DNA from: Panaeolus papilionaceus
Lineage: Eukaryota; Basidiomycota; Agaricomycetes; Agaricales
Direction: 5' to 3'
Assembly: GCA_015501605.1 (NCBI GenBank)
Contig: JADNRZ010000041.1
Coordinates: 1-64,000, forward strand
Length of the DNA stretch: 64,000 nt
Shown: positions 36,022 to 48,703 of the stretch, piece by piece
Layout of the letters: every line of letters starts with the position of its first letter
How positions within the stretch are numbered: the first letter of the stretch is position 1
Notes under the pieces: generated by a model
Database searches by the model: none
Told to the model about the DNA's origin: nothing
What the model saw: the letters and a program-made list of their open reading frames with translations, nothing else
Position numbers and translations under genes: made by a program

Positions 36022-36938
36022 CTAACAGTGGCGTCTCCAGGCGCATGGTAACGGTCGAGGATGATAAATGGGTGGGATATTGGGTTGTGGCTCGGTGTAG
36101 TTGCCTCCCCCTAAGATATTCATTCAGTCGACTCTGCTCATTCGGGCGAAAATAAAAATACATACCATAATTCGGGTTTTCATGGGGTTTGCCCAAGCAA
36201 CAGCACCGTACACGGCTTGGTGGATGCGCATGGGTCGACTGGAAGGCATGTTCTGCGATGATTTGAAGATTAGGCGCTCGGGAATAGTACAAGTGAGGTG
36301 ATACGTTACCGGTTATGCAAAACAGGAATGATGGGCCGACGGAGCGTTCGAGTTCGAGATTGGCAGTCTTCGAGGATCGGCCAAGACGAGTAAGCGGCAC
36401 AGCTTCGAACCTTCTGCGCGATGGCGTCTGAATAAATTCTTGTGAGTCAGAGCCTTCAGAACGTAGGCGGTCTGGGATTGTACTCGCCAGATATGTTGCT
36501 TACCGAGATAGCAAGAGTGGAACAGAAGCACGAATGCTGCAAACGCCTCGCAATGACTTCGAGCGGTCTACTCTCAAGCCCTTGGAAGGTTTTTTTTTGC
36601 AAACCGTCACGCGTCTGTTAGGATGGTACCTACGCACTGAAACCATCACAAGCAATGCACTTCTACTGACTGGGACCTTGTCGCGCTGATGAGCTTCACG
36701 GCCAATATGTGCCACTACCGTGCAGAAAAATGAGGGAAATAACCAGTGTCCTCTCACCAATGTCAGACGTTAAAGATGCAAGACTATGAGCATAGATAGA
36801 TATTGCATCCCCGCAAAAGGGGTGATGTATACAATCACCACATCCGCTGTCTCGCAAAGGTTTTGCGCGGAATGACGCACTGCCTATCCAGAGCGTCCTA
36901 TCCATTCGCAACGGAAACTCGACATAACCTGGACGCAT
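36022..36938 (-). CDS. Putative six-exon gene of unknown family
   Basis: Exons 36938-36758, 36714-36634, 36580-36504, 36427-36310, 36252-36166 and 36110-36022 can be joined with matching phases into 633 bases, giving a 210-residue product from MRPGYVEFPLRMDRTLW to a Cys-rich tail (RVRCCCLGKPHENPNY, CAWRRHC). Each intron is GT-AG and 42-76 nt long, and the fit over five junctions is better than I would expect by chance. I recognise no domain. Phrases such as LTSDIVAHIGREAHQRDKVP and RRRFEAVPLTRLGRSS read like ordinary protein. It could still be an artefact of flexible splicing; transcript data would decide. Confidence 0.32.
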
Positions 36939-37492
36939 TTCCAACACCCACCAGAGATGACATCTCAATTACAACGACAGATCGGACACACACCCCAAGA
37001 TTTCATTCATCACACCATCTGAACTTGCATATAGGAGGTCCTAGGGAGAGCAGGCGACGTGTCGAAAATGTATTTGAATCCTCGAGCCAATGTAAATGTG
37101 CTCGATAGAGGTCGTCCTCAAAAGACAGCGATAAATGAATGACTGTTGGATCGCCGACAGAGGTGACATACTCGCATGTCAAGGCTGCGGTATGCACGAC
37201 ACACATAAATTCTGACTGCACGAGAGATGGGTAACAACAAGTGTGTTTCAAGAGATTCTAAACTTGAAATGCTCAAAGACTAGACTTCAACTCCACACCT
37301 GATCGTTATTAGAACCGCTTGAAGCGAATTGAATGGACTGGGCGTATGATACAGGGAAACGTTTTGATATATCACTTTTTTATTTTGTTTATGAAGAAGA
37401 GCAATGGCTGTAGTTGTTTCAAGACGGTTTGAATGGCTATGGAAGATTTCAGAGACGATTCCAATGACGAGAGAGGAATCGAAAGGAAGAAC
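36939..37492. other. Intergenic, no gene seen
   Basis: A short open frame at 37003-37251 (-) reads plausibly in part but has no start context, splice partner or motif. Otherwise nothing is supported. Confidence 0.4.
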
Positions 37493-38890
37493 CTAGTGTA
37501 TTCTTTCACCATTGAGCCATATTCCCCCAAAGTGGACCGATTTAGCTATGTATTGCCAAGAATGAGTGACGATCGGCATGGATATGGCTCCCGTTATATA
37601 ACACTTGAATGATGGGTGGTGAGTGTGATAGAGAGAAGCCAGATGGTTCCAAAATGCCTGATTCCCATGAGAAGGACAGAAGGCGATATCTGGGTATGCT
37701 GAAAGCGATACGACTATTTCCAGGGTTGAAATCTGAGAGAGGAGAACATGGATTGGGGAACGATGTGCTTGTAGTCCCAACCAATCTTCGACAAAAACAT
37801 CCAAGTCCACCACCCTGGCATAAACCCTAAGTGTATGAACGGCGGCCATGCGAGTGATAGCAGGTAGCCATTCTGTTTCTCTTGTCGATGAAGCGGGGAT
37901 TGAGAACCACGTGAGGCTGGTAGGCGAGGAGTGTTCAAAAAACTGACAAAGGGCGGAACGGGATTGACCTAGGTACAGAGAGTGAAGGTTCGGCAGGTCC
38001 AAGAAAGGTAGTATGTAGTCATTACTGAGGTGCATGACGAGGAGATGAGGGAGGTGGATTCGTTGGATTCGAGAAGCGAGGTAATTATCTCCATGCCACG
38101 CCAACGCAACAAGAGTTTCGGTCTCATCCAAGGCGTGTCGATCACCGGGGCGCATTGTGAACTTTGATTTTACAAGGACAAGATTGGCGGAAGTGTATTC
38201 CAGAAGAGGGGCATGTTGCAAGATGGATATTAAAAGGGAGATGTTGATGTTGTCGAAATGGATGTGTGTGACCATGGACATTAGGGATACAGACACAGAG
38301 AGAGACGTCGAAGTCGAACTCAAATGCTTGAGGCTCTGGGCATGTTTAAAAACGAAATTCGTAGGGGCATTGTCGGTTGGAAGAGTTGTATACACAGGGG
38401 ACAAATAGACGGGCTTCTTGATATATTCCGGGCATCGGAAAATAAAGGTTTCGAGGTTAGTGAAAAGGGACCGAGTAAGTGGCTGTACAACTGTCGCCTT
38501 TGAGACGGCGATTTGAAGGGTTTTAATGCGTGTAGAGGCATCGTTCAGATGAGACAGGATTTGCTGAATTTGCCGTTCGGATGCGTGTGTTAGATCGATG
38601 TCGAGGGCGAGGTCCCTATGTTTGGAAAATTTCAAACACAAAGACAGCCGCGCTTCAGCAGCATCATTAGGCGAGCCTAAAACAGGGGAAATGCGGCATG
38701 CTGTCCATAGTGAAGAGTTTTCCTCACATAAAGCCTTCCAAGTTTTGCTCACGAGGAGTAGAGGAATGAAATCTTTGATGGTTAGATGAATAGCCCAGCT
38801 TGTCAGGGGACTCATGACCAGATCACAGTGCGGCTCATAATCAACGAGGATCTGAGAGAAAATGTTGGGTTGACTGAAAGCGACGTCCAT
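37493..38890 (-). CDS. F-box-like/LRR-like protein
   Basis: This intronless frame of 465 residues starts MDVAFSQPNIFSQILVDYEPHCD. The F-box-like part is IPLLLVSKTWKALCEENSSLWTACRISP, followed by KFSKHRDLALDIDLTHASE, the counterpart of VQLSGNR..LDL in its relatives. Leucine-rich segments follow (MVTHIHFDNINISLLISILQ, RIHLPHLLVMHLSNDYILP, LPNLHSLYLGQ). It ends GIWLNGERIH, the usual end of this subfamily, so the 3' end looks complete here. It is the most diverged member of the local group. A ubiquitin-ligase adaptor role is inferred from the fold only. Confidence 0.74.
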   Translation of the reverse strand: MDVAFSQPNIFSQILVDYEPHCDLVMSPLTSWAIHLTIKDFIPLLLVSKTWKALCEENSSLWTACRISPVLGSPNDAAEARLSLCLKFSKHRDLALDIDLTHASERQIQQILSHLNDASTRIKTLQIAVSKATVVQPLTRSLFTNLETFIFRCPEYIKKPVYLSPVYTTLPTDNAPTNFVFKHAQSLKHLSSTSTSLSVSVSLMSMVTHIHFDNINISLLISILQHAPLLEYTSANLVLVKSKFTMRPGDRHALDETETLVALAWHGDNYLASRIQRIHLPHLLVMHLSNDYILPFLDLPNLHSLYLGQSRSALCQFFEHSSPTSLTWFSIPASSTRETEWLPAITRMAAVHTLRVYARVVDLDVFVEDWLGLQAHRSPIHVLLSQISTLEIVVSLSAYPDIAFCPSHGNQAFWNHLASLYHTHHPSFKCYITGAISMPIVTHSWQYIAKSVHFGGIWLNGERIH

Positions 38891-39879
38891 TGCGATATGG
38901 TCTGCAATCTACATCGATGGTTGGGTACTTTGAGTGGAGAAGAAGCCTCGGCAAGTTCCGCGAAATCCCTCTTAAGTTGTACAAAACCCTCTTTCACGGT
39001 CGTTTTTGAGAAGAGCTTATCTGGGGGTTTAGGCCATGACACCCTTTTTCATCGTGAATAACCCTCACATGAAAAGGAGTTTTTTCGACCATCCCTCGGA
39101 AGGGGCTATCGACCCCAACCGATTTTAGGACTTTTCGATCGCTAGTTTGAAAAGGGGTATTCCCCCCTGATCTTCTGGTGGTTTAGCAACTGCTCGAGAA
39201 CAGGGGGATTCACCCTGGAACCTTGGTGTTTACCAACCCTCCTGGATAACGCAAGATTCCAGGGGCTTATCGAACCGTCACGGTGATGGGAGCCGCGCCA
39301 TTTTTTCTGCAGAGTGAGCTTTGAGCTTGAATTCAAAAGAAAATCATGATTATGTCATAGATATAAAGCAGATCAGAGCACCGTCACATCTGTGGATAAA
39401 CTGTGAATAAAAGAAAAGGGATAGAAAAAAATTGAAATTGAAAATTGATAAACGGTTAATAATACAAGTAATTTCTTTAACAAAGGATGAAGTAGGGGAC
39501 GTGGATAGTACGCGCCAACTACGGAGTACGGTCCACGATGGTCCACTGATTCCTGTCCCACACCCGGCCAACGATACACTTCACCGTTTTGAGATCCACA
39601 AGATCTAAGCCACCCATTTGTTTGAACGAATCCAGGTTAACCTGGCTACATTACAAGGCGGTGTGGCATAGAAATGGGAAATAAAGTAGAAGAGATGATA
39701 GAGAGGTATCAACAAAAGTAATATAGAAGGAACAAAACTAACGTAGAGCATCATCGAACGAGGTCACTATAAAGAATGGGCTATGACTTGTCGGATGAGA
39801 GGAGAAAAAAACGAAGAAAATGGAATGCAAAGAATAAAAGATGCAAGATATAAAAAAAGGAGCAAGTAAGAATATGCGT
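38891..39879. other. Intergenic, no gene seen
   Basis: The stretch 38990-39310 has several short local inverted repeats (for example AAAAGGGGTATTCCCCCC) and may be a worn repeat. No coding sequence is supported. Confidence 0.45.
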
Positions 39880-40372
39880 TCCCATGTCCCGTGTTGCGTG
39901 GAGGAGAAAGAGGCTCTGATGACAACGCGGGGCTCGAGAAGTACCGACTGCTCAGCCAAGTGCGCGGCCACGGCGATTGAATACCATTTGTTCAAGTGTA
40001 TGGCTAGAAATTAAACAGCCCCAGAGTGTATATAAAGACACTGATGATGGAATGCACAGTCCAACGACCTGCGTTGTATGGAAAGGACAGGTTCCGATGA
40101 CAACGTTGGGCTCAAGAGACGAGGAGTACCGACTGCTCAGCCAAGTGCGCGGCTATGGCGATCGAATACCCCTTGCTCAAGTGGATGTCCATTCCTTCAT
40201 TGGCTTGATTTTATAAAGAAAAAAAATGAGTGAATGACACGGTCCAACGACCTGCGTTGTATGGAAGGGACAGGTTCCGATGACAACGCTGGGCTCAAGA
40301 GACGAGAAGTACCGACTGCTCAGCCAAGTGCGCGGCTATGGCGATCGAATACCCCTCGCTCAAGTGGAATGT
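39880..40372. repeat. Three tandem copies of a ~184-bp repeat
   Basis: The segment GATGACAACG..GGGCTC, GTACCGACTGCTCAGCCAAG, TGCGCGGC and GGCGAT.GAATACC recurs with GTACCG at 39941, 40126 and 40309, that is 185 and 183 bp apart. Copies 2 and 3 are nearly identical over about 135 bp; copy 1 is more diverged. I see no coding frame maintained across the copies. Confidence 0.88.
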
Positions 40373-42003
40373 ATATTCAAAAAGTAATACGTCGCAACGT
40401 AAAAGAACAAATCCAAAAGAGAAAGAAAGAAAGAAAAGCACAGTAATAAAGAACGACCAAAACAAGACTGAAAATAAGAATAAAAATGTAAAACCAAAAG
40501 AGTAAAATCAAAAAAAAAAAAAAAAAAAAAATCAACATTCCAAAGAGTGTGTTCCAAGCCGTGCAGACCGTCTGCTGGCACGGTTCGATCCTGATGCGCG
40601 AAGAGACTGGGATGTTTTCTCGCGTCTGTATCGGTGATGATGTATTGCCCACAGAGTGCCTAGATACAGCAACCGTTCGCGGTCAGGATGCCTATCCCCA
40701 AGATTTAAAACCCTAGCAAGCTAAGTAACAGGTCGTGAGTTGTCATAGAAGATGGAAAACGCGAGTAAAAAAGTCCAACCTCGCTTTGAAAATCGAAGAG
40801 GCGCGTCGGGTGCTCGAGGGGATACAGGGTGCCATCAGGAATAAAGGCCACACTACACCGATGCAAAAGGGACTTGAGAGAGAGAATTGAGTATAGACTG
40901 CACATGAAGGTGATACAAAAAATCAAGACACGAACCTCTACTTGCTTCCCTTCCAACGAGCCTGGAGCAATGCCCAGACACGACAAGAGCAACAATTTCG
41001 GTCTTGAGGGAGGATACTGGCCAAAAGAAAGAACGATTAGAATCAGAAAAATAGTGCACGAATATTGGAACTTACGGTGTACTGGTAGGGCAAAGTCAGA
41101 GCCGGGGGGTGGTATTTTGGAGCGGGCATGATTCACAGACAAGGGAGGGGATGGTTGAAAAGAAAAGAGTGCTGCGTTTGTACCGCTCGAGGCCAACGCT
41201 GAAAGAAGGGGCGGAACGCGAAGAAGCCGAAGTTTGATGCCAAGAAGTGTCCTTGGTTCCGATGAACATGGCCGCGTGGCTCTCATAGAGTGACACGCAA
41301 CGTTCGTTGGTGGAAAAACAAGCAGTGTTATTGCACACACACACACCTTCTCACTGTCGATAAGAGACATCAAAAACAACTACAAAATACAAAAATACAA
41401 AAACCTCATGCACGATTGCGTTGGACCTGGCGGCCTGGTCCCCAGTTTTCATGGCAACGTGGTGATGACACATCATCCGACGGCTCTTGATCCATCAAAC
41501 AGTGACAAATGACATGCCCCGACGGCAAAGTGGAAGTCCCAACTTCCTCCCGACGGTCAATACGACACACACTGAACACGATGGTGGATAAGGACAGCCC
41601 AATGGCAAGTGTCTATCATCCATTTTTTTCCTCGACCCTCTGCTAATTTTTACTACATAGAAACACGCGTTTACGTGCAGTCTGACTCCGCTGATCGAAA
41701 GAGCCTTGATCGAAGGCAAGAGACAACATGCCGATTTAAGCCAGGAATTCGACAGGGACGCACACGCTTTCGATAGTAGGCACATGGAAAACTGGGTCGA
41801 AAACAGCAACGTAGGTCGGACAGGAGAGGCTGGGAGGGGAGAAACATGGAGGTAACGAGAGGCGGTATCGAAAGGAGGGATTTTTATTTATTTATTTTTA
41901 CAGCCTACTAGAAAACACTTATCTCAAGCGGCCAGTTGCACATGGAGTCGGGAATAAAAAGAAGAAGCGGGGAAAGAAATCGAGTGCAATTTTCAAGGAG
42001 AAA
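40373..42003. other. Intergenic with poly-A and a doubtful long ORF
   Basis: A run of about 21 A lies near 40510-40530. A 224-codon frame at 40705-41379 (-) contains strong donor and acceptor-like sites and transmembrane-like Leu/Phe stretches that coincide with intron-like DNA. When spliced it collapses to about 100 residues with no motif, so I do not call a gene. Confidence 0.4.
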
Positions 42004-43417
42004 ATGGCAGATCAATTCAAAAAGAGACTCAAATCGACTGACAGACAAGAACGTTTGACGAGAAAATGGACAGCAGAGGCAAGCATCAAAAGAACATCAT
42101 CATACTCCATCGTCGACCACGGTTCAAGTGCTTCGACGGGATGGAACGGTCTGGCACCCAAACCGGCTCGACGAGATGAGCTGACGTCCCAGTATCTCAA
42201 GGGCGAATTAAACGCCAAGTTGGCCAGATTTTTTCGAGTGCCATATGAAAAGTACGTTGTAAAACATTTGATCAAAGGTTTAAGATGCGACATCTAAAGG
42301 TCTCTGACAGTGGGAGACCAGCCATTTTACTCGATTGCGAAAACCGCATTTTTTTTTATCGGAGCAGCGTCAGCCGTTGGATTGACCAAAAGGATTTTTG
42401 GGATGCAATCTCAAAACTCACGGCCAAATCACTGCGTAGCGAGTCGACCAGACAGAACCACGCATCGAGCGAACGCGGCCCTCATTTAGCGGCTATTATT
42501 GGTCATCACAGACAATCCCAGCAAGCAAGTGGCCAGATGACATATCCAAAGTCCTGTTTTCTCATCAGTTTATCCAGGTTCCCATTCTAGGACTTTGGCA
42601 TCGCTCCAACCAAGTAGAGGTTGACGCATTTCTCAAAAATGAGACATTTCAGCGACTAGTGTGAGTCTCTCTCTTTATTTGGCGAACGCATCCTGATTGG
42701 TGATCACGATAGAAACTGGGTCTCAGGAATGGTCGAATGCTTTTATCCCGGAGTCGCCAAACGCTTCAGAGATTCAACGACCTGGCACAAAGGGAAATAC
42801 GGGATAGAACCCTTATTTGGCTTATTCTGGAACTTTTGCGTTAACATGCCATTTTCTGGACAAAAACGCGTGCATTGCCTGCCACACGCAGACTCAAAAA
42901 ACGTAGTCGGAGTGTGCGTCGTTTTCGTCTACCTCAAACCAGGCAAGTGAAAGTCGTGACAACTCGGTCGATGAACACCTGACAACCTATTGTAGGTGGG
43001 CACTTTGACCACAAGTCGAAAACGTGGCTTGTACTCTGGGAGGCTGGCGTCATTATCGAACTACCTCCCTGGGTAGCTGCTATCTACCCGTCATCGTTGT
43101 TGTACCATTTCAATGTGGATGTTTCAGGCAAGGAATCAGGCCAATATCATGTTGTAAAACTAATCGGCAGCACAGAGCTCCAAGTTGTGGTCACTGCCAA
43201 CGGAGAAAGACCAACACGCGAAAATAGCCAAAGCGCATGCGAGGAAAATGGCAGAGGTAGTGTCGTATTTTTCAATCAGGCCACCATGTATCAGTCTGCG
43301 GAAACAGGCTTCCACACCATCGAACAGGCTAAAAAGGCAGGGCATTCAGGAAAAGTGGACTATGGAGAGGTTGCTCAAAAGGCTTTCCAAAAAATAGGAT
43401 CTCTAGTCCCTCTATAA
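42004..43417 (+). CDS. TET/JBP-like 2OG-Fe(II) oxygenase-fold protein, possible frame break
   Basis: The gene starts MADQFKKRLKSTDRQERLTRKW, a basic N-terminus. Exon 1 ends at 42251 and exon 2 starts at 42311. An intron from 42661 and a GC-AG intron at 42943-42995 follow. The catalytic core shows CLPHADSKNVVGVCVVFVYL, matching the PHxDxxN..G..VV pattern of TET/JBP-type dioxygenases, then GHFDH..TWLVLWEAGVIIELPPW and SSLLYHFNVDV with a distal His. All three metal ligands are therefore present. The C-terminal GSVVFFNQATMYQSAETGF ends at 43417. Between about 42525 and 42540 (a CAAGCAAG repeat) the frame changes without a convincing intron, so the copy may be damaged. Fungal TET/JBP proteins oxidise 5-methylcytosine; that activity here is inference. 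The JmjC-like gene begins 140 bp downstream on the same strand. Confidence 0.6.
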
Positions 43418-43559
43418 CAGCATCTTGTGCTTCTATTTTGCCACTATAAATAGTCTTGGAAATTGAGTTGATCCGTGTTTGCATCTACGAATGACGTACC
43501 GGCCCTAAGTTGAAATATACGGTTCAGGAGCTTCATCTTGCTCATCACAAAACACAATT

Positions 43560-46500
43560 ATGAAACCACTATTTGAAGATCAAGTTTGGAGGGTCAAATC
43601 AGAAACAGTTCGCCCACCGGCCGAGGATTCGTTGCCTGACCTGACAAAAGTGAGATCCGACGTTCTTGTTTGCATTCCAACAAGGAACTGAAAAAGATTG
43701 GACCCAGTTGTTGAACAGAGGTCTTAAAGGGGCATTTCAGATTCTCGAGAAGAGTAATGACCCGGAATCCAAATATATGCGTCAGCAGCTGGGTTTATCA
43801 CCCATGGAGAAGTCCAACAACAAAATCAACACCAGTTACGAGAGTCGATTATGCGCTCTGATGACTGCCAGACATATCGTCGACGTGTCCATGGCCATTG
43901 AGGGTAAATGGACAAACGAATGCCAAGGGGAAGAGCGAAAACGGACTGAAAACCTACCAGCGCTGACAAGGGCAAGTTTGACGGTTACGCATTGTCAGAT
44001 CTTGAGACTCACATAAACATTTATTTTCCCAATCATCTCAGTGGTCCACCAAATTGAAGGGATGGCCAGACACCATCAGAAAGAGATTGAAGAGCATGGA
44101 AAGCGCAAATAAAGTGACGATCGACCAAGGCAGTAACAACAACAGTGTGGACGACAAGGGGATGCAATACCACTTCAACAACCTCAAATACCTCTGCGAC
44201 CTTGCAAAAGACATGAAACATCTAGTGACGATACAGATCGCCATCATGCACCTGGCTTTTCTTCTGACCCATGACTTTGCGAAAGATGGAGAGATCCCTG
44301 ATTGGCATGATTCGTTGGACGAACATTGGGAGGGTTTGCATCACGTAAATCATTGGGTGACGACGTCTGCAAAGGAAATACGTCAACCTTTACAGATGGC
44401 TGGGTACATTTCGCCCCTCGTAGTCATCATGGGGCAAGGAAAATTTAATAAAAACGACATATGGCCAAAGGCAGCTCTGATGGAGGTAAGGCATTCTCTA
44501 TTCTACGTCGCTTTACTACATTATAACAACTTCCAAGTATTCCAGATGTTTGGGAAACGCAAAACCCGCTATTCTGATCGAGGTAGAGAAGGTGTTGTGG
44601 GGGTTTCTATTCCAGGCCGCTATGGCCAAAGTGCCTTTAATCAAGGGATACACCGACGCATTGGAGAAATGTGTGGGGTTATTAGATGCCTGCGAAGAAG
44701 AAATCGACTCGGGATGGCTTGTCTTGTGTAAGTGGCGCATATACATCCCTCGTTCAAATCACTGACGGGAAAACGTTGTCGTTGATAGCATTGGAAAATA
44801 CAGAAACTAAAACGCCTTTTGCAGTTCAAAAGGCGACGGCAAGGACCATTGGCTCTGACGTTCCTTCAGCTTGGAACATTGTACTAGAAAGCGGGAGGAA
44901 GATGGACGACATCCCCGACATCCTGAATAGGCTAGAAGAGGAACTGGAGGCCCTATTTGACGATAAATTTTGGTCCAGAGTCCTCGACCAAGTTTTTCCA
45001 GAACCAGACGTGTTTGACGAGCGGGTACTCCAAGCCTTGCGTCGAGAGCACTTGGTCGATGGGGGGGGTGGGGAGAACAAGGGTGATGATCGAAAACGCA
45101 AACGTAACCAACATGGCGCCGAATCCTCTTCCACGGAAAGCAGATCCCAAACGGAATCACAGAAGAAAGAAGAGGGGAAAGGAGGGAAAGTAAACAAGAA
45201 GAATCGGATCTCTGCAGCTGACGGTAATGCCGTGAATTCCTACAAGAGCGCCGAGTTTATTACCGACAGTGATGGTTATTTATCGGGAAATGGCTCCAAG
45301 GACAAGGGAAAGAGTCGGGAAGCCGAAATGGACGACTCGTATGACGGGGATGGTGGGGGTCAAGGTCCGGGCAACGTCAAAGACTGGGGGCAAGGGCTTA
45401 CAGTTGAAGATCTTGGCGGAGACTACGAGATGAGGGCGGAAGAGGAGTCGTTCGAGGTACAAAGAGAGGAGCGAAGGGTCGGGGCTCCAGAGGAAAGAAA
45501 CGACAGGGACGAGGAAACACGAGTGGCGAATGTCAACGAAAATAAAGGGGGTCTAAAACGCTTAATCGTTATTCAACGGTTCAGCGAGTACTCCTCAAGA
45601 AGCATCTCTAAACATATCAACGTCTTCATGGCCGAGCACAAGATCGCGAGGGATTCATCGATCCAAATTCATCGTCCAATCTATAAATATGGGGCGTTGG
45701 CAATAGAGAGTTCAATGTCGCTATTTCCAGAGAAAGTCAGTTTTTTACTCTGTCTCTATCATCATCTTGTTGTATCCAATGATCCGGATCTAGGTACGAT
45801 TCGACAAGGTTGTGATGAAAGACCTCGACGGTAAATCCAAGTCGTTCGACTTTAGATACGTGGTGAGTATCGTTGCATTATTGGGAGAAAGCCTCCAACA
45901 CCCAACAGAACGACAAGACGTTGAAGAGTATCAGAGCATGGATCGCGGCAAGCAAAGGGTCGTTGGAGAAACACATCGTAGACGCCGACTATACAAAGCT
46001 GTCCGACACCAATTGGCTCTTGAAAAAACTTGCCAAAAACCACATTGTATTCAGGAACGTACCCGTCGGATCAAAGGGGCTGACATTGGACGTCTTGGAG
46101 GACATTCTGGACCCACTTCAGCCGATGCCAATATATGGTATTTTTACTTTTATTCTCTGTCCAACGACCCCTCTTGCTACGTATATCCCAAATTGCCACG
46201 AGCGACTGACGAGGAAAATGGCTTTAGATCATTCTTGCAATATCGACGTGCATGATAGAACGGCCACGCTGTATACACTGCTACAAGAGTCAACGAAAGA
46301 CAACGGGAGAATCGCCTCCACCAAGCAAATCCCCCAAGTCTTCAACACTATCGACAATCCTGTGTTTTCAACCAGCTTTTCAGCCTGGAACGCAACCCGC
46401 CAAAGTCCCATTTCGTCGCTGGACCAACCACTGCCCATTTCTCAGCAAAACTGGGCGCGTTTATCTCTCAGCGGGGCAGATGACACCCTTTCCATCCCAG

Positions 46501-47661
46501 GGAACGGGAGCTGTGTATACATCCAGGTCGTAACAGGAACACAATTATTATTTCTATTGACGCCTATGGGAAGGTCAGGGACAAGTAGCCTCCTGGCACA
46601 CCTTGACGAGCAGTCTTCCCCACCCTCGTCTGGTTGGATCATCGAATCGGTGCTGCTCGAACCCGGGTTTGCGATGTAAGCCATCGCCCATGTCGACTAC
46701 AAGACTGCCTTTCTGACACACAACAGAGCGCTCAGGCCCGACGTTGCTTGTAGAGCTTTTACGCTAGACCATTGTCTGGTACAAGGATACGATTTCTACT
46801 GCACTTCAACGCTGAAAAACACCGCAATCGGACTAGCCATTTGGTGCAAACTGGACGGAGTTGCCATCAAGAATGCCAGCAAGTCATCCTGCAGGACCAT
46901 GATTCAACGAATCGTCTTATTTTTTTACGAAGCTCTCGTGTTGAATAAATGTTCGGAAAAGAGCAAGTCGCATTTTAACATTGGTGCTAGAGCAACAGCT
47001 GACAATACAGGCAGAGAGAGCCCATATTCCTATCCTCTCAACCAGTGATGGAATCGCAAATCTTCTCACAGCGTGTATGCTCGGCATTCTGCTCATCTTA
47101 TTCGACGAAAACGCACATACGATCAGCAGCGTGGTCGGGGACGAAGAGGCACGACGGCGTCTGATAAAGAAGTTTGCATATTGCAACCTGACCACGACTG
47201 AAAGGGATCAGTACGCCTATGTGAGAGGTGTATCCATGGAGCTGGTCGATTGGTTGGTGACTCATTGGATCGTCACCGCCCCTAATGACGCCGCCGAGGT
47301 CAAGGCCGATGTGATTTATGGAAGGATGGGGGATTGGATGGCCAGGGTAACCTTTTATTCACCGGAAAACAAGATGATTCGACCAATTGGGGCATTCTCA
47401 TCCCACAGAGATATATTTGCAAGATGGATGCAAAACCTATTTTCGCATCGGAACGATTCTGCTGTCCACGTCTGGTCGGGATATAAGACCAAGTGCACGG
47501 ATTTACGATTCAAAGAGGGTCACGGAAATCTCGATCTTGAACCATTTGGGGGAATATGGAAGGCCGTTAAACGTCGCCATCCACTGGCTTTCACCATTTC
47601 AGGTCTGTGGTCAATTTTAAACATAACCACTCGCCAAGTTTATCAACGCCCCATTAGATAA
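43560..47661 (+). CDS. JmjC-like family protein, metal ligands lost
   Basis: The start is MKPLFEDQVWRVKSET at 43560; a 58-nt intron joins DLTK to LLNRGLKGAFQ, the position where its three paralogues also have an intron. The N-terminal helical domain ends with YSRCLGNAKPAILIEVEKVLW and GWLVL. The linker (about 44800-45740) is charged and Ser/Glu/Lys-rich. VRFDKVV..SFDFRYV matches the conserved step before the JmjC-like region. In SLSGADDTLSIPGNGSCVY the H.D positions are S and P, and the distal His is Cys in RPDVACRAF. The helical C-terminus (DQYAYVRGVSMELVDWLV) is family-typical. A GC-AG intron lies at 43972-44041. An exon boundary near 46930-47010 is unresolved. Catalysis is unlikely. Confidence 0.68.
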
Positions 47662-48703
47662 CGTCAACCTCTTCGAGAGGGGGTGCTCACACGAGGAAAG
47701 TCTGTACGAGAATGGTGTAAAAAGTTGGTTCAAGTAGACGATAGAGATAGGCATAGTGGCTGTGCAGCTGATATGTCATGTGCCATCTTCGCAGTCGAAA
47801 GCGACGTGTGGTCGTATGACACAGAGGAGAACATGTCTTTATTATTTGTTTATTTTTTACAAACCGGACAATGCAACACGAAACTGGGTGAGAGAAATAT
47901 CCCCGCTACCTTGTCCTCATTTTTTGTGAAATACTCAGCGTAGACATGTGATCGCCCCAGGAGACAGAGACAATATCATCATCATCTCATCATTCCACAA
48001 CCTCTGAGCGTGTCTCCGGTCCGCTGGGGACAGTCCACTCAGATAAATTGTGTGGGGGTTTTGAATATAGCTATACCAGCAGGGACACTTTGAGATTGAA
48101 TCCCACCTTGAGGTGATGAGTGGCTGTGCTCTGGGTGGAAGTTTAAAGTCCTCCTGTCCATATTTCAATCTAGTCTCAGCTACAAGTATGAAGGTTGACT
48201 CCTCTAGGCGGATATATTCTCTGCGAGCTCAAATCTCCTGTCCAACAGTGTTAATCTCAAAATTTTTGGATGAAATTGAGGTGATGAACACATCAACATA
48301 TAGGCGCGAAATTGGGTTGTAAATTGGAACGAGACATAAAACGGGTACAAGCTTGAGAAATAAAGAACGACGAGGTGCACAAGGAAGGAGTCTGACAAAG
48401 CAATATGGTGAGAATGGGATAGGGGAACTGTACGAAACGAAAAAATAAGAGATAAAAGTCAATAGAAAACCGAACAGTTGGCGCTACGGCGATGCGCTGT
48501 GACTGGGAACAACGAAGCCGAGGGGGCGATGGTGACTTGTTCGGCTTGAGTCCTAGGGCACTCTATGCTCGGAACCTAGCATCGACTGGCCAACCAAACT
48601 TGTCATATAGATGGTGTTGTATCTGTATGAACTCTGTCAAGAAGTCCCTGAGGTATGTGTTTAAAACGATATAAAGGCTGATAGAGATGGATGGCGATCA
48701 TGC
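47662..48703. other. Intergenic, no gene seen
   Basis: Only short frames without motifs occur. I see no repeat, RNA gene or splice-consistent coding sequence. Confidence 0.5.

Noticed and set aside
40705..41379. 224-codon frame on the - strand
   Set aside because: It runs through strong intron-like segments; spliced versions are about 100 residues with no motif.
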